From contig JAUNSG010000004.1 of NCBI GenBank assembly GCA_030539335.1, positions 124,001-188,000 of the forward strand: a stretch of 64,000 nucleotides of DNA. The letters are read 5' to 3'. Position numbers and translations under genes: made by a program. Of this stretch, positions 19,062 through 27,314 are shown in pieces (position 1 is the first letter of the stretch; each line of letters starts with the position of its first letter). This DNA is from Eubacteriales bacterium. GTDB lineage: Bacteria; Bacillota; Clostridia; Oscillospirales; Butyricicoccaceae. Under the pieces are notes generated by a model. That model had not been told where the DNA came from. It worked only from the letters and a program-made list of their open reading frames with translations, and did no database searches.

Positions 19062-20369
19062 TTACTCAAAACACCCTCTGACAATCTCAATCACCATACC
19101 AATCTGCTCATCGCTCATCTTATTATCGCTTGGCAGGCACAAACCTCTATTAAACACATCAGCCCCGACATCCACGCAGCCGCCAGCCATGTACGCATTC
19201 GTCCGGCATCTTCCGCTACCCTCAACCGTAATAAACGCATGATTCCGATACATCGGCTGCATATGCATCGGTTTCCAAATCGGACGACCTTCGGCGTTAT
19301 ATTTCGCTATTCTTTCCAGAATCTCTGTCGGACAGGACTTCCCATGCTCAGGCTGATACAATGCTTTACTATCAGACCTAACTTGCCTGCACATAGCGTC
19401 TTCATCGATCAGCAAACAACTGAGCCAATAGTTCGGCGCACTCCCTTCCATGATCGGATTCATGGTCACGGGCAGATCTTTGAATCCCTCTTTGTAGCGT
19501 TCATAGATTCGCTTCTTATCTGCAATATGCTCTTCCAGATATTCATACTGTCCACGGATGACTCCAGCGATCACATTGCTCATGCGGTAGTTGTAGCCGA
19601 CCTCTTCGTGCTGATACCAGGCAGCGTTCTCACGGCTCTGGGTTGACCATTTCCTGGCTTTATTTGCTTCTTCCAAAGAGTTTGTTAATAGGCAGCCGCC
19701 AGCGGAGCCTGTGATGATTTTGTTGCCATTATAGCTGATAGCTGCATAATCACCGAAAGATCCGGTCTGCTTCGCCACGGTAGCTCCATCTCCAACTACA
19801 TCGATAGTTGCACCCATGGACTCCGCAGCGTCCTCTATAATCAATGCGCCGTGTCTATTACAAATCTCCCGTATCTTCACGATATCGCCTGGAAAGCCGT
19901 AGAGGTGCGCCATCACCACAAGCTTCACGTCCGGGTAGATTTCAAAAGCCCTCTCGAGTGCTGCCGGATCCATGTTCCACGTCTTTGGGTCTGTGTCGAT
20001 AAACACCGGGATTCCGCCCTCATAGACCACAGGATTAAGCGTTGCGTCAAATGTCATGTCGGAGCAAAACACTCGCTTGCCTTCCACTGCTCCGTGTGAT
20101 ATATCTGGTTTTCCGTATAGTCTCTCCCCGGCCAGCTTCACGCAGAGATGGAGCGCCGCTGTGCAGCAGGATAATCCCACCGCATATTTCACACCGGCCT
20201 TTTCGGCGGCGATGCGCTCAACCTCATTAATATTTTTGCCCACTGTGGACATCCAGTTCGTCTCATAGGTCTCTTTCATGTATTCCAACTCAGGGCCATG
20301 CATGGTCGGGCTGGCGAGCCAAACCTTCTGAACTGACGGCTCTAAATTATGATTCTCAGGTATAAACAT
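19062..20369 (-). CDS. DegT/DnrJ/EryC1/StrS family sugar aminotransferase
   Basis: A 435-residue PLP enzyme: PELEYMKETYETNWMSTVGKNINEVE, YAVGLSCCTAALHLCVKL, IIEDAAESMGA, SYNGNKIITGSAGGCLLTN (PLP lysine in GNKI), VGYNYRMSNVIAGVIRGQ. It would aminate the 4-keto sugar made by the PglF-type dehydratase at 20694-22760, giving a UDP-4-amino-4,6-dideoxy-HexNAc that the PglC-type transferase could load. No PglD-like acetyltransferase is visible here, so the amine may stay free or be acylated by a gene elsewhere. GGGAGAG lies upstream of the ATG. Confidence 0.9.
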   Translation of the reverse strand: MFIPENHNLEPSVQKVWLASPTMHGPELEYMKETYETNWMSTVGKNINEVERIAAEKAGVKYAVGLSCCTAALHLCVKLAGERLYGKPDISHGAVEGKRVFCSDMTFDATLNPVVYEGGIPVFIDTDPKTWNMDPAALERAFEIYPDVKLVVMAHLYGFPGDIVKIREICNRHGALIIEDAAESMGATIDVVGDGATVAKQTGSFGDYAAISYNGNKIITGSAGGCLLTNSLEEANKARKWSTQSRENAAWYQHEEVGYNYRMSNVIAGVIRGQYEYLEEHIADKKRIYERYKEGFKDLPVTMNPIMEGSAPNYWLSCLLIDEDAMCRQVRSDSKALYQPEHGKSCPTEILERIAKYNAEGRPIWKPMHMQPMYRNHAFITVEGSGRCRTNAYMAGGCVDVGADVFNRGLCLPSDNKMSDEQIGMVIEIVRGCFE

Positions 20370-20693
20370 ATTTCTTCTCTCCCGTGGTTATCGTGTATCT
20401 ATCATTATCCGCGTGTCTGTCCACGCTACTCTTATTTTTAGTCACTTATCTTCCCATGCATTGTGAGCATTGAAAAGGGGTATCTTAGCTCATGTGAATC
20501 ATGTCCATTAGGAACAAATTTCCATTCTCGAATCCTGTCTCTTTTTCTTTATTTCTATTATTTTACAGAAACTTTCACCTAAATATCTCTTCTATTGTCT
20601 GCACTAAAACACAGCAAATCTTTCTAAATTCCTCTATGTTAATCCCACACAGACATAACAGTTGGCAAAGCCAACTGTTATGTCTCTTTTAAA
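20370..20693. other. Intergenic stretch of 324 bases
   Basis: I see no gene here. It holds the leader of the aminotransferase operon (a short inverted repeat gcgtg/cacgc at 20411-20426) and the long hairpin at 20651-20685 next to the pglF-like stop codon. No convincing promoter could be picked. Confidence 0.6.
20651..20685. terminator. Perfect 16-bp hairpin downstream of the pglF-like gene
   Basis: The arms agacataacagttggc and its complement are separated by AAA. The T-run (CTTTT) is on the plus side; on the minus strand, which carries the genes, no T-run follows. It may be a weak terminator or processing site inside the capsule operon that lowers expression of the downstream genes. Confidence 0.6.
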
Positions 20694-22760
20694 CTACTCG
20701 GAAAAACTCGAAACCATGAAACTCACAGCCTGCGGCTTCTCAAACTCAAGAATTGACAACACCTTTTTCTCCTCCTTTGGATGATATGTCGTGACAATCT
20801 CCGAAACCATATTCTCAATATCAGGATTGTTATCATAGGCCGCTTCCATCAAATCGCGCAGTTGATCACAAAATTCATCTACATCAAATGGAATCGGGCT
20901 GCCAATATGGATCAAATGATTCGGCGTCGTTTTCATACCTTCTTCGGCCATCAACTTTTCTTCATAAAGCTTCTCGCCCGGACGAAGCCCTGTGTATTCC
21001 ACCTTGATATCCACATCCGGCTTAAATCCGGACAACTTGATCAAATTTCTCGCAAGTGTGTCAATTTTGACTGGTTCACCCATGTCCAACACAAAAATCT
21101 CTCCGCCTTTTGCGTAGGTCCCAGCCTGAAGAACAAGAGACACCGCTTCCGGAATCGTCATAAAGTAACGGATAATATCCGGATGCGTTACCGTAACCGG
21201 CCCGCCCTTTGCAATCTGTTTCTTAAAGAGCGGAATGACCGAACCGTTGCTGCCGAGCACATTGCCAAAACGGACAGCAACGAACTCAGTTTGTATATTT
21301 GTCAAAAGCATTCTTCGCTTTGCTAAGTCATGCTGTCCATTTTCATCATGCGTATGGAGATCCAAAAGTTTATCCACATTCCCCTCTCGAATCTTTTTAT
21401 CAAAAGACTGGATAATCATCTCACACAAGCGCTTGGATGCACCCATGATATTGGTCGGATTGACCGCCTTATCAGTAGAGATCAACACAAACTTCTGACA
21501 GCCATTCATCATAGCAGCATACGCTGTTTTATAAGTACCAAGTGCATTGTTCTTGATCGACTCACATGGACTGTCTTCCATCAACGGAACATGCTTATGT
21601 GCTGCAGCGTGATAAACGATATCCGGACGATAAGTGCCAAATACCTGATTCAGCTTTCGGCTGTCACGTACCGAGCCAATCAGTACTACTAAATTCAAAT
21701 CCGGATGTTTCTCTTTGAGTTCCTGCTGAATTTCATATGCATTGTTCTCGTAAATATCAAAAATAATCAGCTGTTTTGGTTCATGCTTCGCGATTTGTCT
21801 GCAAAGTTCACTTCCAATCGAGCCTCCGCCGCCAGTGACAAGGATATTTTTTCCGCGAAGAGATTGAAAGATTTCATCCATATTTACCTGAATCGGCTCC
21901 CGTCCAAGCAGATCCTCTACATCGACATCCCTCATAACCCCGACACTTACTTCGCCATTGACTAGCTGATAGATTCCTGGAAGACTTTTGAGCTCACAAC
22001 CCGATTCCTTACAGATGTTCAAAATATCGCGTCGATCCTGAACACTTGCACTCGGAATTGCCAAATAAATCTTTTTAATCTTATATTTCTCAACATTCAG
22101 AAGAATATCATCTCTGCCACCCACAACGGGAACGCCATCAATAAAGCGATTCCATTTATTCGGATTGTCATCAATAAAGCAGCAAACTCTTTCTTCAATC
22201 TGCTCCGATTTTTGAATATCACGTAAAATCGTCCGCCCCGCTGCTCCAGCACCGATCAGCATCACATCGCTTGTCTGGTTCCGATTCATTTTACTTCTCT
22301 CCAAAAGAATAAATCGGTAAGAGAAGCGGACACCTAATACAAAAAACCCCTGTATTAACGCACCGAAAATATAATAAGAAACCGGCATTCTCTGGAAAAC
22401 AATTGTAATTCCAACCATATGGAAGATAGCTGTAATGCCAGAGGAAACACAAATTCTTGAAAGTTCACTATAGCTTGCAAAACGCCATAAACTCTGATAT
22501 AACCGCAAAATCCAAAATACACTCAAGCAAACAATCGTATAAATAGGCGCGAACTTGATCCAGGAAAATAAATACTCTTCCGGAATCAAAGACATTCGAC
22601 AGTCAAAACGAAGCCACAATGCCAGAAAGTAAGCTAAATTGATTGCAATTCCATCGTAAACCATCAAATATCCGGCAATCACTTGCCAATGTGCAAATCC
22701 CAAACGGCTTGCTCGTCTATTCGATGTTTTAGAATATGTTGTCTTTGAATACTTACGCAC
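20694..22760 (-). CDS. pglF: Membrane-bound NDP-sugar 4,6-dehydratase (PglF/CapD-like)
   Basis: A 688-residue protein in three parts. Four membrane segments lie in the first 140 residues. A CoA-binding-like Rossmann domain follows (LIGAGAAGRTILRDIQ). The third part is a catalytic SDR domain with ILVTGGGGSIGSELCRQI, YHAAAHKHVPLMEDSPCESIKNN, STDKAVNPTNIMGASKRLCE and RFGNVLGSNGSVIPLFKKQI. It converts UDP-GlcNAc to the 4-keto-6-deoxy sugar used by the adjacent aminotransferase. The start is a GTG; an AAGGGG site is 14 bases away, which is long. Confidence 0.9.
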   Translation of the reverse strand: MRKYSKTTYSKTSNRRASRLGFAHWQVIAGYLMVYDGIAINLAYFLALWLRFDCRMSLIPEEYLFSWIKFAPIYTIVCLSVFWILRLYQSLWRFASYSELSRICVSSGITAIFHMVGITIVFQRMPVSYYIFGALIQGFFVLGVRFSYRFILLERSKMNRNQTSDVMLIGAGAAGRTILRDIQKSEQIEERVCCFIDDNPNKWNRFIDGVPVVGGRDDILLNVEKYKIKKIYLAIPSASVQDRRDILNICKESGCELKSLPGIYQLVNGEVSVGVMRDVDVEDLLGREPIQVNMDEIFQSLRGKNILVTGGGGSIGSELCRQIAKHEPKQLIIFDIYENNAYEIQQELKEKHPDLNLVVLIGSVRDSRKLNQVFGTYRPDIVYHAAAHKHVPLMEDSPCESIKNNALGTYKTAYAAMMNGCQKFVLISTDKAVNPTNIMGASKRLCEMIIQSFDKKIREGNVDKLLDLHTHDENGQHDLAKRRMLLTNIQTEFVAVRFGNVLGSNGSVIPLFKKQIAKGGPVTVTHPDIIRYFMTIPEAVSLVLQAGTYAKGGEIFVLDMGEPVKIDTLARNLIKLSGFKPDVDIKVEYTGLRPGEKLYEEKLMAEEGMKTTPNHLIHIGSPIPFDVDEFCDQLRDLMEAAYDNNPDIENMVSEIVTTYHPKEEKKVLSILEFEKPQAVSFMVSSFSE

Positions 22761-22937
22761 TATCGTTCACTTATCCCCTTACAATTTCAATATTTGCGAT
22801 TTTCTAAGTTGTAAAATGAAAATCCATTATTTCATTCCATTCATCTCTCATAATAAATATTTTAACAAGATATGCAATATTTACCACACCGAGGTGATAC
22901 TGACCCTCGATCATCATTTGCATATATCTTTCCATAT

Positions 22938-23825
22938 TTATTGATACAGATCCTCCAGCTCCGCTTCAATCTCCGCAAGCCGTGTTTCTACATCTGCAGC
23001 GTTAATTCCAGCCGCCGCTTCTGCATCCAAAGAATTCTGACGCCTTAGCGAATCCAAATTCTGAATTTGAATGGTATCACTTTCCAACAAAGTTTTCAGA
23101 TTCTTTTTGGAATAGCGCAGATTTTCCTGTGTGCTGTCAACCCAGTCAACCCATACTTCCAATCCGCAATAACCATCTGTCTTTGCCAACAGCTCGTTCA
23201 ATGTCTTTGCATTGTATGGATATAATTTAACGAACTGCAATCCGCTTGATTCCAGGGAATCATTAAATTTATGACACAAAACGGTTTCAAACCCCAGCTC
23301 TTCTAAGATTTCCGCTTCCGCTGCACTACAGGAACCCTCTGGAAAACAATATATAATCGGTGTAATTCCAGTCCGCTCCTGAAGCTGCTGCATATATGCT
23401 TCCACATGACTCTTCCATTCGTCGTCGGTTTCTCCATCCGACCGTGAAAGAGAAATCGCAGAATACCATCCGGCATCCATCAGATTCAGAAAATCCTGCA
23501 CGGGAATCGCATACTTATTCCCCGGGAGCTGATTATTGCGCAAAATAATCGTCCCTTTGATCCCTTGCTTTTTCAGCAGTGGATAAATAGACGAATACAA
23601 CTGTTCATCCGCAACATTGAAACAGAGTGTCGCATACTGCTTTCCGGCTACAATATCCATTTGTTGTTCCAGCTCTGCCCGTTCATTTTCTAACTCCTGA
23701 ATGGTGTTGTTTGTTGCCACTAGCTCCTCTGTATTCTGCCTTCTGACAGTTTTCTCCGCCACATACAAAACAACCAATCCAAGAAATAAAACTACCGTCA
23801 ATGCAATTGTCAATTTTCTTTTCAA
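22938..23825 (-). CDS. Membrane-anchored NodB-fold protein lacking deacetylase motifs
   Basis: A 295-residue protein: one N-terminal membrane anchor (about 6-23), a coiled coil (QELENERAELEQQ), then a polysaccharide-deacetylase-like barrel (GKQYATLCFNVADEQLYSSIYPLLKKQGIKGTIIL, ISLSRSDGETDDEWKSHVEAYM, YCFPEGSCSAAEAEILEELGFETVL) and a C-terminal helix. The metal and catalytic motifs of CE4 enzymes (TFDDG and HxxxH) are not in their places, so it is probably not a deacetylase. It starts with TTG after GGAG within the cpsB stop region, and is translated with the CpsC-D-B group. A structural or regulatory role in polymer assembly is inference. Confidence 0.7.
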   Translation of the reverse strand: MKRKLTIALTVVLFLGLVVLYVAEKTVRRQNTEELVATNNTIQELENERAELEQQMDIVAGKQYATLCFNVADEQLYSSIYPLLKKQGIKGTIILRNNQLPGNKYAIPVQDFLNLMDAGWYSAISLSRSDGETDDEWKSHVEAYMQQLQERTGITPIIYCFPEGSCSAAEAEILEELGFETVLCHKFNDSLESSGLQFVKLYPYNAKTLNELLAKTDGYCGLEVWVDWVDSTQENLRYSKKNLKTLLESDTIQIQNLDSLRRQNSLDAEAAAGINAADVETRLAEIEAELEDLYQ

Positions 23826-23831
23826 TGCTGT

Positions 23832-24533
23832 TCACTCCATACCTAATAAAGATGTTCCAAACGCATCCATATCGTTTAAAAACCGTTTTCCCATTTTTTG
23901 TTCCAGGACTGCTCTTGCCTCTCCCAAATTTTCCGGCCGACGGCTCACATTATGACAATCGGAACCGAGCAGCTGGGCCTGTCCATTTTGGAAAAGTCGT
24001 AGCGCCCTTCGCCGTGTCTTCCAATGCAACAGACATTCCGCATTCAACTGAACGACAACCGGCATGTCTAACAGAGCAGAAAGAACTTTCCGATCCGTTT
24101 GGAACGGATAAAACCGTTCCAAATGCGCGATAATCGGGTGAAATCCACGCCGTAGGAGTGCATCGATTTCCTTTAATTCATGAGCAGACCAAGATCGAAA
24201 CGGCAACTCCAACAAGAGAAGATTTGTGTCCTCAATCTGAAGCCGCTCAAGCCCTTCCGCTTTCGCCATCCCCGAAAAGAATGCAACCTCTGCTCCGCAG
24301 ACAACATGAATACCTTCCTGCCGTGCTTGTTCCTCAACCTTTGAAACGATGCTCTGACGCTCATCAAGAAAACGCCTTATCCGCATACTCTCTGCATAAA
24401 AGTGTGGCGTTGCTACAATGGTATCAATTCCCTGTTTTTTCGCCGCCCGCAGCATCTGTGCCGTCATCTCATAGCTCCGGCTTCCATCATCAATCCCCGG
24501 TAAAATATGCGCATGAAAATCTATGACTGCCAT
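23832..24533 (-). CDS. cpsB: CpsB/YwqE-type PHP-domain tyrosine phosphatase
   Basis: A 233-residue PHP-fold protein: FHAHILPGIDDGSRSYEMTAQMLRAA (HxH plus GxDDG), IVATPHFY, CGAEV, PIIAHLERF and LLGSDCHNVSRRPENL. These are the Mn-binding residues of CpsB/YwqE, which dephosphorylate the C-terminal tyrosines of the CpsD kinase to control chain length and capsule amount. It lies two bases after the cpsD stop. Confidence 0.95.
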   Translation of the reverse strand: MAVIDFHAHILPGIDDGSRSYEMTAQMLRAAKKQGIDTIVATPHFYAESMRIRRFLDERQSIVSKVEEQARQEGIHVVCGAEVAFFSGMAKAEGLERLQIEDTNLLLLELPFRSWSAHELKEIDALLRRGFHPIIAHLERFYPFQTDRKVLSALLDMPVVVQLNAECLLHWKTRRRALRLFQNGQAQLLGSDCHNVSRRPENLGEARAVLEQKMGKRFLNDMDAFGTSLLGME

Positions 24534-24536
24534 GCC

Positions 24537-25286
24537 TTATTTGCTCTGTTGGGATGATACACTCGCTGCGGCATAACTATAGCCATAATATCCCTTACGA
24601 TACCGGCGAAGCTTTTCATTTTTCACATCGGTGAGTACAAATCCCAGAATATTCGCCTCTGAGAACTTGAGTTTATTCAACGTCTCGCCGATCGTCTCCT
24701 GTGTTGCAAGGCCTTGTCTTGCGACAACGACGACACCCGAGGTCTGCTTGGCCAAAATCACTGCATCCGAAACCGCAGTGACCGGCGGCGTATCGATCAA
24801 AATATATTCATAATAATCTTCCAACGATTCCAACAGCTTCTGCATCTTTGCCGAACCGAGCAGCTCGGATGGATTCGGGGGAATATCTCCCGCCGGAATG
24901 ACATCCAGCCCATTGGACATATGTCGAATGGCTTCCTTTGCACTGCACATCCCTACCAGCAAATTGGTGAGTCCCGGCGCCTGTACAATATGAAGCTGGG
25001 AAGCGATCACCGGCCGGCGCAGATCACAATCGATCACCAAAACCTTTGTGTTATTCTGCGCAAACGCAATTCCCAAATTTACAGCAGTCGTGCTTTTTGC
25101 CTCTGCTTGTACCGAACTGGTAATGACAATCTTCTTACACTTCTCTTCCGGAATCGAGAACATTACGTTTGTACGAATTGCCTTATAGGCTTCCTGTATA
25201 GCAAATGGAGACTCTTCCGATAACAGATGATTTTTTCCCTGCTCAAACGACAAACCTCTCTTCGTCCGCTTTGTGAATAAACTCAT
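24537..25286 (-). CDS. cpsD: CpsD/CapB family tyrosine kinase with an unusual P-loop
   Basis: A 249-residue BY-kinase. The Walker A' motif is VLVIDCDLRRPVIASQLH and the Walker B-like motif is YILIDTPPVTAVSDA. The C-terminal tyrosine cluster is RRYRKGYYGYSY. The Walker A region reads SSVQAEAKSTTAVNL, where most relatives have a glycine on each side of the Glu (GEGKST), so the glycine before the lysine is alanine. The four-base ATGA overlap with cpsC implies coupled translation. It probably autophosphorylates when bound to the CpsC cytoplasmic tail and tunes polymer export. Confidence 0.93.
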   Translation of the reverse strand: MSLFTKRTKRGLSFEQGKNHLLSEESPFAIQEAYKAIRTNVMFSIPEEKCKKIVITSSVQAEAKSTTAVNLGIAFAQNNTKVLVIDCDLRRPVIASQLHIVQAPGLTNLLVGMCSAKEAIRHMSNGLDVIPAGDIPPNPSELLGSAKMQKLLESLEDYYEYILIDTPPVTAVSDAVILAKQTSGVVVVARQGLATQETIGETLNKLKFSEANILGFVLTDVKNEKLRRYRKGYYGYSYAAASVSSQQSK

Positions 25287-26065
25287 CCTTCCGATTCCTC
25301 CATTTGCTTTTGATACCCATATCCATAATCGTATCCACTTCTAATCTCTGCATCGTCCAAATCTGGAATGGTACCCAGAACCGGGAATCCCCATTTGGTA
25401 AGGTCGCTTTCCACCTGAATGCTGGTATCCATCATGCTAAGGAAAATAAGTAATCCCGCACTCAGGACAAAGCCCAGCAGCAGTCCCTTCTCGGTGTTTT
25501 TCCCATAGCTGGGGGAACAAATCTTTTCCGGTATCTTGGCCCGATTAATCACCTTGACCGAACTGCCATCCACGATGTCTGCAATCTGATCCGGTGCAAT
25601 ATCTGCAATCGCATTATCAATCCGGGCTGCCGCCTTTGGGTCCGTATCGGTAACCGTGACCTGAAATACTTCGGAGCTATTGACAGATTTAATGTCTATC
25701 TTCCTTTGCAGTTCCTCCGGTGTCATATCAACCCCCGCCTGCTCGATGACTTCCTCTAACAGACTTTCGCTTTTCAAAATCGCAGAGTAGGTATTGACCA
25801 GCTGTACCGACGCATTAATATCGTTTTGTGTAATGGTAGACGTCCCCTGACTCGATGTCATATTGTTCATGTAGAGCGTGATCTGCGCCTGATATTGCGG
25901 TGTTATCAGAAAGAATGTGGCAGCCAATGCCAAAAATCCAAATAAAAATGTACCAAATACTACAATATGTACATTTTTCAGCAGCATTTGCAGTATTTCC
26001 AGCAGATCAATGGCATCTGCACGCTGCTTGGGTGCCGTGCTATTCTCTTTTCGTACTGTTATCAT
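25283..26065 (-). CDS. cpsC: CpsC/Wzz-type chain-length regulator and CpsD activator
   Basis: A 260-residue protein with two membrane segments (about 33-54 and 186-207) flanking an extracytoplasmic Wzz domain: DAIDLLEILQMLLKNVHIVVFG, PQYQAQITLYMNN, VQLVNTYSAILKSESLLEEVI. The cytoplasmic tail ends in a tyrosine-rich GYDYGYGY. It is the first gene of the capsule operon. The ATG at 26065 has only a distant AAAGGGAA site. The leader upstream carries the candidate invertible promoter. Confidence 0.93.
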   Translation of the reverse strand: MITVRKENSTAPKQRADAIDLLEILQMLLKNVHIVVFGTFLFGFLALAATFFLITPQYQAQITLYMNNMTSSQGTSTITQNDINASVQLVNTYSAILKSESLLEEVIEQAGVDMTPEELQRKIDIKSVNSSEVFQVTVTDTDPKAAARIDNAIADIAPDQIADIVDGSSVKVINRAKIPEKICSPSYGKNTEKGLLLGFVLSAGLLIFLSMMDTSIQVESDLTKWGFPVLGTIPDLDDAEIRSGYDYGYGYQKQMEESEG

Positions 26066-26126
26066 TTCGTTTTATTTCCCTTTACATATCTTTTAAAAAA
26101 TTTTTTTAATTCGAAATTAAATTACA

Positions 26127-26143
26127 ACATAATATTCATTATG
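26127..26143 (+). repeat. Left inverted repeat (IR1)
   Basis: Reads acataatattcattatg. The arms cataat/attatg are palindromic around an asymmetric 4-base centre (attc), as expected for a recombinase core site. On the plus strand the arms extend to 10 bp and run into TTTTT. An outer pair taattcgaa (26109-26117 region) / ttcgaatta (26154-26162) surrounds it. Confidence 0.8.
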
Positions 26144-26189
26144 TTGTTTTTACTTCGAATTATTGCGCATTTACCAAATTATCACATTG

Positions 26190-26218
26190 ATTATACTATG
26201 TTTCAACTTTAACTGCAA
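26190..26218 (-). promoter_or_regulatory. Promoter facing the capsule operon
   Basis: On the minus strand: -35 TTGCAG (26218-26213), 17-base spacer, -10 TATAAT (26195-26190). Transcription would start near 26183, cross the IR1 hairpin and reach cpsC at 26065. Confidence 0.65.
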
Positions 26219-26373
26219 TATCGGGTATGTAAAAATAACCGAAAAACTCTTCCTTTTTTTCTAAATATTCTATAATTCGCGAGGCTGAAAAAAATTATTT
26301 TCTTCGGCCTACTATATAGTATGCAGATTTTGAGGGTAAATTACAAATCTTGCATTTTTCTGTTGGAAAGGTA

Positions 26374-26402
26374 TTGCAATTGTCAAATCAATCGTTTATA
26401 CT
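26374..26402 (+). promoter_or_regulatory. Promoter facing away from the capsule operon
   Basis: -35 TTGCAA (26374-26379), 17-base spacer, -10 TATACT (26397-26402). In the present orientation it points toward the antisense side of the recombinase and would meet the IR2 hairpin/T-run. After inversion it would face cpsC. Confidence 0.6.
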
Positions 26403-26460
26403 TTATTTGATTTAAATAATCTCACTTAGAAAATCAAATATGTAAGTCTTTCTTTTACCG

Positions 26461-26477
26461 CATAATGAATATTATGT
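26461..26477 (-). repeat. Right inverted repeat (IR2)
   Basis: Exact reverse complement of IR1 with the centre reading gaat. On the plus strand it forms a 10-bp hairpin (accgcataat / attatgtggt, one G-U pair) followed by TTTTTT through 26486, so it may also terminate rightward transcripts before they enter the antisense strand of the recombinase gene. Confidence 0.8.
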
Positions 26478-26483
26478 GGTTTT

Positions 26484-27314
26484 TTATAAAAGCAGACGCA
26501 TTTCTTCAACACGTTTGTGCTGCTGCTCATAGCTGATCCGCGTATAAATTCGCGTCGTATTGATATTACTGTGTCCCAACAGGTCTGCAAGATGTCCCAA
26601 ATCCCTTTCTTTCCGATAATATGTGACAGCAAATAAATGCCTAAGATTATGAGGGAATACCTTGGCTCGATCAACCAAAGCCTCCCTACAGAGCGCTTTC
26701 ATCGCATGAAAAATGTTGCTCCGGTCAAGCGGACGACCATTTTTCGTTACGAAGACACTTCCCTTCCGAATTCCCTTTGCCCTGCAATATTGTCTGAGCT
26801 TTTGACACAATCCGGAAGGCAAAAGAATCGTTCTTATCTTTCCCTTTAAGTGAACTCTTGCATAGCCGGTCCGAAGCGTCTCTGTTGTGACATACCGTAG
26901 AATTCCCGTTGCGCAAATTGTTTCCATCAGCAAATATAATCTTTGGTTTCCCTTTCTTTTTGCCGTTTTCAGCAAGCGAAAATATTCTTCCCGGCTCAGC
27001 TCCCGTTCCTGTGCCCGGAATGCATCCCTTTGTACCTTCAGCAGCCGTACAATGCAATCGTACCAGTTATTCGCCTTAAAAAAGCGATTTAACGCGACGA
27101 GCATCGAATTGATACTGACAGCCGTATAGCTGTTTTCCAACGATTGTTTGTAGCGAATCACTTCTAATTTTGTCACAACTGCATTCTCACCGATAAAGGT
27201 AAGAAATGTTTTTACATCTCGAAGATATTTGTCAATGGTTGCTTTACTCTTTTCATCTTCTTGAAGGACTGCCGAAAACGCCTCTAACATCTTGGAATTG
27301 ATTCGATGTTCCAT
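26484..27314 (-). CDS. Tyrosine recombinase (XerC/XerD-like), probable capsule-switch recombinase
   Basis: A 276-residue protein from the ATG at 27314 (GGTGAGG upstream). The N-terminal core-binding SAM-like domain is SKATIDKYLRDVKTFLTF. The catalytic domain has GKIRTILLP (beta-strand Lys), VFPHNLRHLFA (HxxR), LADLLGHSNINTTRIYTR (His and nucleophile Tyr). The first catalytic Arg, normally in TGIRVSEL, is missing: here the text is ICATGILRYVTTETL, as if four residues including the Arg were lost in frame. It lies beside the inverted repeats at the head of the capsule operon. If the lesion is real, activity may be reduced or lost. Confidence 0.88.
   Translation of the reverse strand: MEHRINSKMLEAFSAVLQEDEKSKATIDKYLRDVKTFLTFIGENAVVTKLEVIRYKQSLENSYTAVSINSMLVALNRFFKANNWYDCIVRLLKVQRDAFRAQERELSREEYFRLLKTAKRKGNQRLYLLMETICATGILRYVTTETLRTGYARVHLKGKIRTILLPSGLCQKLRQYCRAKGIRKGSVFVTKNGRPLDRSNIFHAMKALCREALVDRAKVFPHNLRHLFAVTYYRKERDLGHLADLLGHSNINTTRIYTRISYEQQHKRVEEMRLLL

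Larger units (their letters stand above)
26127..26477. other. Candidate invertible promoter segment of the capsule operon
   Basis: A 17-base sequence at 26127-26143 (acataatattcattatg) recurs as its exact reverse complement at 26461-26477. The internal 317 bases carry a sigma70-like promoter facing the capsule operon (26190-26218) and another facing the opposite way (26374-26402). A tyrosine recombinase gene lies seven bases beyond the right repeat. This is the layout of a phase-variation switch: recombination between the repeats would swap which promoter faces cpsC. Inversion itself is not shown by one sequence. Both repeats also form hairpins with T-runs on the plus strand, so a role as terminators is an alternative. 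Confidence 0.6.

Noticed and set aside
26100..26165. Simple plus-strand terminator at IR1
   Set aside because: The hairpin has a T-run, but there is no plus-strand gene before it, and the exact inverted copy next to a recombinase makes a recombination site more likely; I keep termination as an alternative.
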